This document shows positions 7,555 through 15,239 of a stretch of DNA of 34,601 nt, one piece after another (position 1 is the first letter of the stretch; each line of letters opens with the position of its first letter). This DNA is from Corynebacterium sp. GTDB lineage: Bacteria > Actinomycetota > Actinomycetes > Mycobacteriales > Mycobacteriaceae. Location: assembly GCF_030532965.1 (NCBI RefSeq), contig NZ_JAUNKC010000036.1, forward strand, positions 1 through 34,601. The letters run 5' to 3'. The notes under the pieces were generated by a model. The model was not told the origin of the DNA and did not search any database. It saw only the letters and a program-made list of their open reading frames with translations. A program made the position numbers and the translations under genes.

Positions 7555-9393
7555 TCACTGCAATCCGAAGCTCTTGAGTTTCTCCTTATCGGTTATCGCC
7601 AGTAGTTCCGAATAGATGCCGCCGGTGGTGGCGAGCTGCGCGGGGGAGCCGATCTCATCAACGCGGCCGTCTTTGAGGGTGATGATGGTATCAACATCAG
7701 CGATGGTGGAAAGCCGGTGGGCGATAATCAGCGTGGTGCGGTTTTCCATGAGCTCTTCTAATCCCTGCTGCACGGCGCGTTCGCTTTTGGTGTCCAGGGC
7801 GGAGGTGGCCTCATCAAGAACCAAAACCGGCGCGTTCTTGAGCATGGCGCGCGCGACTGCGACGCGTTGCTTCTGCCCACCTGATAGCCGCAGGCCACGC
7901 TCACCAATGATGGTGTCGTAACCATCAGCAAACTCCGCGATAAAATCGTGGGCATTCGCCTTCTGAGCGGCGGCGATGATCGCGGCGTCCGTCGCGCCGG
8001 GACGGCCATAGGCGATGTTCTCCTTAATGGAGCCGGAGAACAAGCTTGCTTCTTGAAATACCACGCCGACGCTGGCGCGTAGTGAATCGGCGGGAACGCC
8101 TGCAATATCGTGGCCGCAGACCTCCAGCGTGCCAGCGGTGGGGGAATAGAGCCCGAGGATCAGATTAACCAGGGTGGACTTGCCGCCACCCGATTCCCCT
8201 ACCAATGCGATGCGTTGCCCTTGGTGGGCGACGAAGCTAACGTCGTGAAGCACCTCGTGGGTTTCTTGGTCGTCGCCGGGGTAAGTAAAGGACACCCCGC
8301 TAAGCCGCAATACGGGTTCGCCTGGTGAAAGGGGTGTTGGGGGTTCGTCGACAAGCGAAAGCGGGCCGCTGGCGGTTGCGGCGGCAACGAGCTGGGGGTT
8401 AGCGGTGGGTTCTGGTATCTGCGCCATGACGGCGAAGTAATCCTTGGAACCAGCAACCGCGCGTTGCCCGGTATCCACTAGGTAACTCATGAGGTAAATC
8501 GGCTGCCTAGCCATCGTGACCAATTGGATCAGCAGAACCATCGTGCCGATAGAGAAATCACCGGTTAACGTGCGGCGGAAAAGTAGGAGGTAGATGCCGA
8601 AGAAAATCGCATTCACCGCCAAGCCCCGGGCGATGTCCATCAGGTGCCACCACCGGGATTGGCGTGTGGTGACGGTGATCGTGCGGGCGAACCGGCGGGC
8701 AAAGAGGGCTAATTCCTGGATTTCGGAAACGAAGGATTTCACCACTTTCACCTGGCCGACAACCTCGGCGAATCTGCCGCTGGCGGCGTCGATCTGTTCG
8801 TTCTTTTCCGCCTCCCACTTTTGCCACCGGCTACTGGTGAGTGCGGTAAGCCACATGTAAATCGGGAAGACGATCGCTAGAAGCACCGCGATGGGGAAGT
8901 AAAAATACGCCGTGACCGCCAAAACCGCGCCAACCGTTAAAACCATGGAGAAGAAGTTATTGGCGAAACCCTGGACGAAACTGGTGATCGAGGTGATCGA
9001 CCGATCCAGTCGGGCAATGATCGTGCCGGTGACCTGATTATCGAAATACCCCTGCGGCAGCGACAGGAGTTTTGCAAAATACCGGGTTGAGAGAATCTGC
9101 CGCAGCCGGGCGGACAACACGTCGCCGATGTAGCCGCCGATATTATGCACGATGGTGTTGCCCACCTCCGCGGCAAGTAGTCCCAGCGCCAACAACAACA
9201 CGATGGTGGTCGGTGAAAGCTGCGAGTTGGTTGGTTCCCCGCCGACCGCCGCGACGATGACGTCGGTGGCTTCCCGCACCAAAAACGGCGTGACCAACGC
9301 CAGGAGCGCTGTTGCCACGGAGGTGAGCGTTACCGCGATGTACAGCGGCCACAACGTGCGGGTGGTGGAGAAAATCTGGAAAAACGAACGCAT
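7555..9393 (-). CDS. ABC exporter, fused membrane and ATPase domains (multidrug/lipid type)
   Basis: This 612-residue half-transporter has six predicted membrane segments in residues 1-310, then a nucleotide-binding domain with Walker A GESGGGKST (399-407), Q-loop FQEAS, signature LSGGQ (503-507), Walker B VLVLDEATS (523-531) and H-loop IIAHRLS (His559). All ATPase residues are intact, so a homodimer would be active. The family (MsbA/LmrA/BmrA-like) exports lipids, drugs or peptides; the substrate cannot be read from sequence. ATG at 9393 follows AAAAGG at good spacing. The gene is monocistronic in the window, and a GGTTACCGTAACC-type palindrome lies about 90 bp upstream. Confidence 0.85.
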   Translation of the reverse strand: MRSFFQIFSTTRTLWPLYIAVTLTSVATALLALVTPFLVREATDVIVAAVGGEPTNSQLSPTTIVLLLALGLLAAEVGNTIVHNIGGYIGDVLSARLRQILSTRYFAKLLSLPQGYFDNQVTGTIIARLDRSITSITSFVQGFANNFFSMVLTVGAVLAVTAYFYFPIAVLLAIVFPIYMWLTALTSSRWQKWEAEKNEQIDAASGRFAEVVGQVKVVKSFVSEIQELALFARRFARTITVTTRQSRWWHLMDIARGLAVNAIFFGIYLLLFRRTLTGDFSIGTMVLLIQLVTMARQPIYLMSYLVDTGQRAVAGSKDYFAVMAQIPEPTANPQLVAAATASGPLSLVDEPPTPLSPGEPVLRLSGVSFTYPGDDQETHEVLHDVSFVAHQGQRIALVGESGGGKSTLVNLILGLYSPTAGTLEVCGHDIAGVPADSLRASVGVVFQEASLFSGSIKENIAYGRPGATDAAIIAAAQKANAHDFIAEFADGYDTIIGERGLRLSGGQKQRVAVARAMLKNAPVLVLDEATSALDTKSERAVQQGLEELMENRTTLIIAHRLSTIADVDTIITLKDGRVDEIGSPAQLATTGGIYSELLAITDKEKLKSFGLQ

Positions 9394-9482
9394 AACGACC
9401 TTTTAGTAACCGGGTGGGGGGGCTGGTATGACAGCTGGTGAGGTGTGTAATCCTAACAGCTCCTACCGCGCAGCTATAGCTT

Positions 9483-9495
9483 GGTTACCGTAACC
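9483..9495. promoter_or_regulatory. Perfect palindrome in the 379-bp divergent region
   Basis: GGTTAC-C-GTAACC is a perfect 6-1-6 inverted repeat. On the minus strand it ends just before TATAGC, a possible -10 for the exporter gene, so a bound protein would overlap that promoter. The same arms, spaced by 10 bp, occur upstream of the Old Yellow Enzyme gene (12778-12799). The rest of 9394-9772 holds no ORF I can support. Confidence 0.35.
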
Positions 9496-9772
9496 TTGCT
9501 CGTTATTGGAAAGGTGGATCAAACCCACATAGTTTTATATAAGAAAGTTTGAATGTGCCCAGTTTAGGGGTAGGTTTCATGTGTCGCTAACCGCGAGTGG
9601 GGCTTAGAATGGGAAGTGAGTTCGGCACACCTGCGCCGTAGAAATGTTTGCGCGCAATACAAACCGACGGGCACCGCTACAGGTAAACACCAGTGGTTAA
9701 AAGACGGATCACCATTAACGTGCCGGGCTGCATTCCTATCCACCGCACTAGTTGTGAAAGAACCTCTCCATC

Positions 9773-10846
9773 ATGTGGACTGAAATCCCGGCACCGGAAT
9801 ACGCCACCCTATTCTTCTTCGAAACCGGCGAATGGTGGGACTACGCCATGCTGGCAGTAGTCACCTTCGCCCTTGCGTTCACCGCATGGCTTGCCCAGCG
9901 CAATAAATGGGTAGTGCTCGCGGTTTTCGTTGTAGCCCCCATCCTGCTCACCATATTCTGGTGGCCCCATTCAACCCAGGGAACTAGCTCCGCCGGATGG
10001 TTCCCCATAGTCAAGCAATACTCCGCACTCGCCGGATCGCTGTGCCTCGTGGCCCTGCAATACCGCAAAAAACTCCGGCATAACTACTGGTACCTGGTTA
10101 TCCCGCCAGCAATACTGGCGCTTAATATTATCGAAGCAGTGATCCGCGACATCCAGTGCTACTTCATCCACGGCGTGGACCCCAGCCAACACATGGCAAC
10201 CTGGGGCGGGCCGTGGAACCTCATGAACGCCGCCGCCGGGGTGCTCAACCTGCTGGCAATCTCCGGCTGGGTGGGAATCTTTGTTGCTAACGGGAAGTCC
10301 CGCGCCATCATCTGGCCCGATCTTAATATTTGGTGGATTCTTGCTTACGACGCCTGGAACCTCGCCTATGTCTATAACTGCCTCGCCGACCGTGCTTGGT
10401 ATTCCGGTGTCGCCCTCCTAGCTGCTTGCACCATCCCTGTGCTTTTCAAATTTGGCAAAGGCTCCTGGATTCAGTATCGCGCTTATACCCTCACCCTCTG
10501 GTCGGCAGTGGTTCTCACCTTCCCGCACTTCATGCACGACTCCATGTTCGCACACCGCTCCGCCCACAACCCTACCGCGCTATTTGCGCTATCGGCCCTT
10601 GCGCTCGCGCTCAATATCGGTGTATTCGCCTGGCACCTGTACCGGATTGTCACCTTGCGCCGTAATCCGCTTACACAGGAAATCTACTCTGACCTACCCG
10701 AATCCGTGGAGATGGTGCGCGATCACGCCACCGATGAGGACATGGATCTCATTGCTGGACGGTTAGGAAAAGAAGCAGAAGAACTAGGCTTTAGGGTAAA
10801 AAGAGAAATAAGTCCCGACATAGCTCGGCCATTGGCGCACTCCTAA
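9773..10846 (+). CDS. Polytopic membrane protein of unknown function (paralogue of 23468-24838)
   Basis: This 357-residue protein has about eight predicted membrane helices and a charged C-terminal tail (from about residue 305). It shares with the protein at 23468-24838 the ordered motifs GWFP..K.Y, NI.EA.IRD...YF, G..WNL..A.AGVLN, IW.D..WW.IAYD.WN, YN.L.D..WY and ALL.ACTIP, so the two are clear paralogues. The conserved Trp/Asp/Asn clusters in helices suggest a functional site within the membrane. I suspect the actinobacterial DUF5692 family but cannot confirm it, and no function is known to me. The ribosome site before the ATG is weak. A GC-rich hairpin follows the stop. Confidence 0.8.
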   Translation: MWTEIPAPEYATLFFFETGEWWDYAMLAVVTFALAFTAWLAQRNKWVVLAVFVVAPILLTIFWWPHSTQGTSSAGWFPIVKQYSALAGSLCLVALQYRKKLRHNYWYLVIPPAILALNIIEAVIRDIQCYFIHGVDPSQHMATWGGPWNLMNAAAGVLNLLAISGWVGIFVANGKSRAIIWPDLNIWWILAYDAWNLAYVYNCLADRAWYSGVALLAACTIPVLFKFGKGSWIQYRAYTLTLWSAVVLTFPHFMHDSMFAHRSAHNPTALFALSALALALNIGVFAWHLYRIVTLRRNPLTQEIYSDLPESVEMVRDHATDEDMDLIAGRLGKEAEELGFRVKREISPDIARPLAHS

Positions 10847-10854
10847 CCAATGTG

Positions 10855-10894
10855 GACGCCGCCACCGTGATAAACAGCTGACGATGGCGGCGTC
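10855..10894 (+). terminator. GC-rich stem-loop just after the membrane-protein gene
   Basis: GACGCCGCCA (10855-10864) pairs perfectly with TGGCGGCGTC (10885-10894) across a 20-nt loop, 8 bp after the stop. No U-tract follows, so it may stabilise the 3' end rather than terminate. The paralogue at 23468-24838 is followed by a similar T-less hairpin. Confidence 0.45.
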
Positions 10895-10994
10895 GTCACG
10901 CAACAATCCCTGCATCCCTTAAGAAGTAACGGGGCAGAATCTGCACGATCGTTTGTGAGTACTTAGCCGGTTCCGCGATCCAGTTTTAGTATGA

Positions 10995-11037
10995 GCTTCA
11001 CGAAGCTGACCAAAAGCTGCGTGAAGCCTGCTTTTTT
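10995..11037 (+). terminator. Rho-independent terminator on the plus strand
   Basis: GCTTCACG (10995-11002) pairs with CGTGAAGC (11020-11027), extended by AGCT/AGCT inside one mismatch, then CTG and a T6 run (11032-11037). It lies about 150 bp beyond the stop of the plus-strand gene ending at 10846, so the transcript either has a long 3' tail or a small RNA arises here. The rest of 10847-11145 shows no supported gene. Confidence 0.65.
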
Positions 11038-11145
11038 CGAACACCTTCTAGGAATAGGTAAGTTCCGTGAGCTACAAACCCGTGGGACGGACATCGTGGC
11101 CCTGATAAGCATCAACATTGGTAACAACATGCAGAATTGTTTTTG

Positions 11146-11493
11146 TCATTGTGGCGAATCTTCCCGGTGTCGGCGCGCCGCAGCCAAATCAGAATCCAGT
11201 GCAGTGGCAAGTGAATGTAAGAGCCGGAGAACCTGCTCCAGGTTGGGTTCGCAGAAGCGGGTGGTGCCCTGTTTGGTCACTGTGATAAGCCCCACCCGTT
11301 CCAAAATTTTCACGTGATGGGACACTGCGGTGCGCGAAAGTGTGGAACTTTGTGCAAGCTCAGTCATATTCAACCGACCCTGACAGACCAATGTGACCAA
11401 GAGGTTCTGTCGGTGTTCGTCCTTTAACGCGTCAAAGATGGGGATACTTTCTTGTAAATAGGGCAGACTTTGCGGTTCGAATTCTTTAGGCAT
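11146..11493 (-). CDS. ArsR-family winged-helix repressor
   Basis: This 115-residue protein contains the ArsR wHTH core: FDALKDEHRQNLLVTLVCQGRLNMTELAQ followed by LSRTAVSHHVKILERVGLI (recognition helix) and a beta-wing VTKQGTTRF. Start ATG 11493 has AAAGGAAAG at good spacing; the longer frame reaches into the upstream gene. It is 13 bp downstream of the flavin oxidoreductase stop and surely co-transcribed. The metal-binding ELCVCDL motif of classical ArsR/SmtB sensors is missing; only one Cys is near that helix. I infer a non-metal, perhaps electrophile or quinone, signal for the operon. Confidence 0.85.
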   Translation of the reverse strand: MPKEFEPQSLPYLQESIPIFDALKDEHRQNLLVTLVCQGRLNMTELAQSSTLSRTAVSHHVKILERVGLITVTKQGTTRFCEPNLEQVLRLLHSLATALDSDLAAARRHREDSPQ

Positions 11494-11506
11494 AAAACTT
11501 TCCTTT

Positions 11507-12742
11507 TTAGGCCCGGCGAGTAGCCAATGCGGCTTTGCCATGATGCCACAGTGCATGCAGCAGCGCCTGTTTTGCGGTAAACCGCGTGATCTGCGGCTTT
11601 TTGCCTTCCGCTATCTTGTGCATCTGCAATTCGTATCCAACAATGCCCAGCAAACTGCCAAGCCTGTCATCGATTGTTTTGATACCGGTGCTTAAGCGAG
11701 GGAGGAGGTATGTTTGCGTATTGCCGCTAAGAATCTGATTCGGTAGGTCTGGATACAGCGCCAACGGCCGGGCAATCCCTATGAAATCGGTAACGCCGTC
11801 AGCAAGCGCCTGCTCCATCCCGGCGGCATCTCGGAATCCGCCTGTCGCAGCAACCGGGGTGGAGACTACGGAGCGTAGCTTAACTGCATAGTCGCTGAAG
11901 GTGGCCTTGCTGCGGCCGCCGCTATACTGCCCAGTTTCCATCATGATCGGCGAGGTGTAAGTGCCGCCGGAAATCTCGATTACATCAACCCCAAGCTCAG
12001 ACAACCTTTTGGCCGTGTCCAGCGAATCTTCAGTGGAGAACCCATCTTTCGTTCCGTCGGTCGAGTTCATTTTCACACTGATGGGGAAATCGGCCCCCAG
12101 CGCTTCCCGCATGGATTGGTAAATCTCAACCAGAAAACGCTGGCGGTTTTCCAGGCTGCCGCCATATTCGTCCGTGCGCTGGTTGTGTTCCGGGGACAAA
12201 AACTGGCTGACCAGATAGCCGTGGGCGGCGTGAATCTGCACTCCGGTAAAACCCGCTTTCTGGGCAATAACCGCGGTGGTAACGAATTTTTGTTGTACCT
12301 GATGGATTTCCGTGATTGTTAATGCTCGGGGCGTGGCGAAGAATGCATCGGCATCACTCGACAGAGGTATCGCACTGGGTGCGACTGGTGCGGTGTTAAC
12401 GCTTTTGGGGCTTTGCTTGCCAGGGTGATTAATCTGCATCCACAAATGTGTGCCATTCACAGTGCCCGCTGCCGCCCATTCCTTTAAAACCGCGAGGTCA
12501 CGTTCGTCTTCAATAAAAACATTCCCCGGCTCGCCCGGATGATTGCGATCCACCATCATATTGCCGGTCACTAACACCCCTGCGCCGCCTTCAGCCCAGG
12601 TGCGATACAGTTGCGCTATTTTCGGATCGGGGGCACCTGCGGTAGTACCTAAAGCTTCGTGCATGGCCGATTTGAAGAAACGGTTTTTTACAACGGCACC
12701 AGATGGCAGGGTGATCGGTTCGGCGATGTGGCGGGGCGTCAT
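11507..12742 (-). CDS. Old Yellow Enzyme family NADH:flavin oxidoreductase
   Basis: This 411-residue FMN-dependent ene-reductase has a TIM barrel with family motifs IHAAHGYLVSQFLSP and N.RTDEYGGSLENR, substrate/FMN-contact region ISVKMNS, and the C-terminal phosphate-binding FIGIARPLALYPDLPN. Such enzymes reduce activated C=C bonds of enones, quinones, nitro compounds or nitrate esters with NAD(P)H. I chose ATG 12742 because GGAG lies 8 bp before it; the frame stays open to 12892 without a ribosome site. There is no Fe-S domain, so it is the simple single-domain type. It heads an operon with the arsR gene, and two inverted repeats sit directly upstream. Confidence 0.87.
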   Translation of the reverse strand: MTPRHIAEPITLPSGAVVKNRFFKSAMHEALGTTAGAPDPKIAQLYRTWAEGGAGVLVTGNMMVDRNHPGEPGNVFIEDERDLAVLKEWAAAGTVNGTHLWMQINHPGKQSPKSVNTAPVAPSAIPLSSDADAFFATPRALTITEIHQVQQKFVTTAVIAQKAGFTGVQIHAAHGYLVSQFLSPEHNQRTDEYGGSLENRQRFLVEIYQSMREALGADFPISVKMNSTDGTKDGFSTEDSLDTAKRLSELGVDVIEISGGTYTSPIMMETGQYSGGRSKATFSDYAVKLRSVVSTPVAATGGFRDAAGMEQALADGVTDFIGIARPLALYPDLPNQILSGNTQTYLLPRLSTGIKTIDDRLGSLLGIVGYELQMHKIAEGKKPQITRFTAKQALLHALWHHGKAALATRRA

Positions 12743-12761
12743 ACTAAAACTCCATTCGTCT

Positions 12762-12777
12762 AAATGTTTCGACATTT
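12762..12777. promoter_or_regulatory. Inverted repeat, candidate ArsR operator
   Basis: AAATGT-TTCG-ACATTT is a perfect 6-4-6 inverted repeat centred about 28 bp upstream of the oxidoreductase ATG. ArsR-family dimers bind short AT-rich palindromes of this kind near +1. Assignment to the operon's own ArsR protein is inference. Confidence 0.5.
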
Positions 12778-12799
12778 GGTTACATGGGTCAGCGTAACC
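12778..12799. promoter_or_regulatory. Second inverted repeat abutting the first
   Basis: GGTTAC (12778-12783) and GTAACC (12794-12799) are perfect arms spaced by 10 bp, directly adjoining the AAATGT/ACATTT repeat. The same hexamers form the palindrome at 9483-9495. It could be the site of a second regulator. Confidence 0.35.
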
Positions 12800-12890
12800 A
12801 CCCCGGTTTCTTATACGCAAGCTCTCCAACAACCTTTCACCGCACGACCACGACGATGAACAACTAGCACGGGCGGCGTCGAAAAGCGAC

Positions 12891-12924
12891 AATCCCCATC
12901 TCCGCTGGGGACATGGGGATTTTT
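12891..12924. terminator. Stem-loop after mtnK
   Basis: AATCCCCAT (12891-12899) pairs with ATGGGGATT (12913-12921). A T-run follows on the plus strand, while on the minus strand GTCGCTTTTC follows. It lies just beyond the mtnK stop and separates that operon from the oxidoreductase promoter; minus-strand termination would be weak. Confidence 0.5.
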
Positions 12925-12935
12925 ACCGCGTGGAT

Positions 12936-14168
12936 CTAGCGTTGGCCGCTGAGAATCTCCAACAACCGCGCCGGGCGGGTGGACAGATCATCGCCGGTTT
13001 CCTCGCCGACGGTCCACTGCGCGATCTGGCGGGCGCACAGCAACACGCCCCGATCCGCCCCCTCACGCAACGCCGGGTCGAGAGTGGTCAGGTCGGCGGT
13101 TTTCGCGGCACCCACCACCCGCCGCGACATCTTGCAGGCGCTGAACATCCAGGCATCGATATGCCACTGATGCAGATGGCGGGCAATAAACTCCGTATCC
13201 CACAACGGGTCCGGATCGTGCGCCGCTATTCGACGCGTAACCTCCGCGTCGAAACCATCAAGCACCTCCTGGCACTGCTCCACGAGCCACCGCGCCCGGT
13301 CTGGCTGCTCCAGCGCCACGGCGCGGGCGGCGGCGATAACGTAATTGGCCATGATCGCGCCGAGATCGAAACCGACCGGGCCCAAACAGGCGAATTCCGA
13401 ATCGAAAACCTTGACGCTTGGCTCAGCATCGGCATCGGCACGCACCATCACGGAGCCGGTGTGCAAATCACCGTGAATCAGCGCCTCCTTGCGGGTAAGG
13501 AAATCCCACTTAGCCTTGGCATTAAGCCGCTTCATTACCGGGTCGGCGGCGAAATCTTCCGCGTCGGCCTTATTGGCATCCAAGGTGGAATTGCGGCCAA
13601 TGTCACGGATCGGTTCGGTGAACACCAAATCGTCGGTGATGGTAGATAGTTCCGAATTGACGAAATCTGCCTGGTAGGTGCCGAAAACCTCCCGGTTTAC
13701 GCCGAGCGGGGAGGTATCCACCGCGAGCGCGCCGACATAGGCACCAATTTTCGCCGCGACCCCGGCGATGGATTCGTCGGCATTAAGCGACTTCCGCAGC
13801 ACCGTGTGGTCGGCCAAATCCTCCATGACGAAAATGTAGCGATCCATGTTTTCGTCCAGTACCCGCACCACCAGGTCGGGAACCAGATTGCCGTGAATCT
13901 TCAGCGAACTAGCTTCGAAGCGGGCGCGCTCCGGGGTCATAGGCCAGCCCTCGCCGGTCATGCGGACAAACGGAAGAGCCTGTTTGACTATCAACGAGCG
14001 TCCCTGGTTGTCGCCCGCCCGGTAGACGAAATTGAGGTTCCCGTCGCCGATTTCTTCGGTGACCGTGAGATTATCGGTGTCGATAAGACCTGCAAGTTGC
14101 GGGCGGGAAGCAATATAGGAACCGAGCTCTTCAAGGCTCATTGCCTCGTAGCCGTAAGTGGAAACCAC
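12936..14168 (-). CDS. mtnK: 5-methylthioribose / 5-deoxyribose kinase
   Basis: This 410-residue kinase of the APH-like fold should phosphorylate C1 of 5-methylthioribose (or 5-deoxyribose). Visible elements are the nucleotide loop GDGNLNFVYR (41-50), Lys62 in IVKQA, hinge FVMEDL, catalytic IHGDLHTGSVMV (231-242) with Asp234, and metal-binding FDSEFACLGPVGFDLGAIMANY (255-276), the signature that separates MtnK from other APH-fold kinases. The start is GTG at 14168 behind a strong AGGAGGT seven bases away. It is the last gene of the importer operon and provides the substrate for MtnA. Methylthioribose and 5-deoxyribose cannot be told apart from sequence. Confidence 0.88.
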   Translation of the reverse strand: MVSTYGYEAMSLEELGSYIASRPQLAGLIDTDNLTVTEEIGDGNLNFVYRAGDNQGRSLIVKQALPFVRMTGEGWPMTPERARFEASSLKIHGNLVPDLVVRVLDENMDRYIFVMEDLADHTVLRKSLNADESIAGVAAKIGAYVGALAVDTSPLGVNREVFGTYQADFVNSELSTITDDLVFTEPIRDIGRNSTLDANKADAEDFAADPVMKRLNAKAKWDFLTRKEALIHGDLHTGSVMVRADADAEPSVKVFDSEFACLGPVGFDLGAIMANYVIAAARAVALEQPDRARWLVEQCQEVLDGFDAEVTRRIAAHDPDPLWDTEFIARHLHQWHIDAWMFSACKMSRRVVGAAKTADLTTLDPALREGADRGVLLCARQIAQWTVGEETGDDLSTRPARLLEILSGQR

Positions 14169-14210
14169 GTCAAAACCTCCTGATGAAATCTACGTGAATA
14201 ACAGCGTGTG

Positions 14211-15239
14211 TCACACTGCCGGTTTAAACCGGACAGCTTTCTTGGAAAGGGTGTAGGCGAAGATCAGGCCGAGGATCAGTACCAACCCCTTGGCGGTGTC
14301 TTGGTAGTAGTACTGGAAACCGTTCATGGTAAGGCCGGTCAACACAATGCCGATCAGCACCGCCCCCAGCAAGGTGCCCCACGCATTCGGCTTATTCATG
14401 GCCAAAACTGAGGTGCCGACCAACGCGACGGCCACTGCCTCCAGCAGGGAAGAAGCGCCAGCATTGACGTCGCCCTGCCCGATGCGGGACGCAAGAATTA
14501 GGCCACCGATGGAGGCGAACATGGCGGAGAGGATATACGCCATCGCCCGGTACTGGCCCACCTTCACACCGGCGATCCGGGCGGCCTCGGGATTAGAACC
14601 CACCGCGTACATGATCCGACCCCATTTAGTTTTAGCCAGGAAGAACCAGGTCACAACCGTGAGCACGATCATGATGATGACAGGGATCGGGATCGGCCCG
14701 ATAGAACCCCGGTCGATCATGAGGAACGAAGTGGTGAATTTGCCGGGCGCTTGGGAACCATCGCTCATGACCATTCCGGCGGAAACCGATTGCCCGGCGA
14801 CCGGGATCAGCTTTGCGCCCTGGATAACGAACATCATGCCGAGGGTTGCCAACATGTCGGGAACCTTAAGAACCACGATGAGCAGGGCATTTAACAGGCC
14901 GACGATCAATCCGCCGATCAGAACCACCAGTATTGCCACCCCGCCGGTGTAGTTATAGAACACCATGGTCATGGCGGCTAATTGCACCGATAACCCGGCG
15001 GTGGAACCGATGGACATATCCAAGCCACCGACAACCATGGAGATGGTGATGCCAAGCCCGAGGATCGCGGTCACCGATGCGAATTTCAACAACGCGAACA
15101 TGGAATCGGTGGTTCTAAAGGCGGGCAAGGTGGCGGAGAAATATATAAACAGCACGATCGTAATCACGATAAAGCCCCACTTGACCAGTAATTCTTTCAG
15201 ATCAAGCGTGCGGTCTGGGTGTGCCTTTTCGGTATTCAT
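14211..15239 (-). CDS. RbsC-type ABC sugar permease
   Basis: This 342-residue protein is a BPD_transp_2 (ribose/branched-chain type) permease with about ten membrane helices. Diagnostic stretches are GITISMVVGGLDMSIGS, a GLLNALLIVVLKVPDMLATLG-like region, GSNPEAARIAGVKV (the EAA-like loop that contacts the ATPase) and LGAVLIGIVLTGLTMNG. It would form the channel of the importer, probably as a homodimer. Its ATG directly follows the ATPase stop (TAAATG), with GGAGGT inside the end of the ATPase gene, so the two are translationally coupled. Substrate assignment rests on the mtnA/mtnK neighbours. Confidence 0.9.
   Translation of the reverse strand: MNTEKAHPDRTLDLKELLVKWGFIVITIVLFIYFSATLPAFRTTDSMFALLKFASVTAILGLGITISMVVGGLDMSIGSTAGLSVQLAAMTMVFYNYTGGVAILVVLIGGLIVGLLNALLIVVLKVPDMLATLGMMFVIQGAKLIPVAGQSVSAGMVMSDGSQAPGKFTTSFLMIDRGSIGPIPIPVIIMIVLTVVTWFFLAKTKWGRIMYAVGSNPEAARIAGVKVGQYRAMAYILSAMFASIGGLILASRIGQGDVNAGASSLLEAVAVALVGTSVLAMNKPNAWGTLLGAVLIGIVLTGLTMNGFQYYYQDTAKGLVLILGLIFAYTLSKKAVRFKPAV

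Noticed and set aside
11146..11493. Metal-sensing role for the ArsR-family protein
   Set aside because: The characteristic Cys-x-Cys metal motif is absent and the co-transcribed gene is an ene-reductase, not a metal exporter.
12930..13649. Plus-strand 239-codon frame opposite mtnK
   Set aside because: It runs antisense to the convincing kinase motifs and has no recognisable features.
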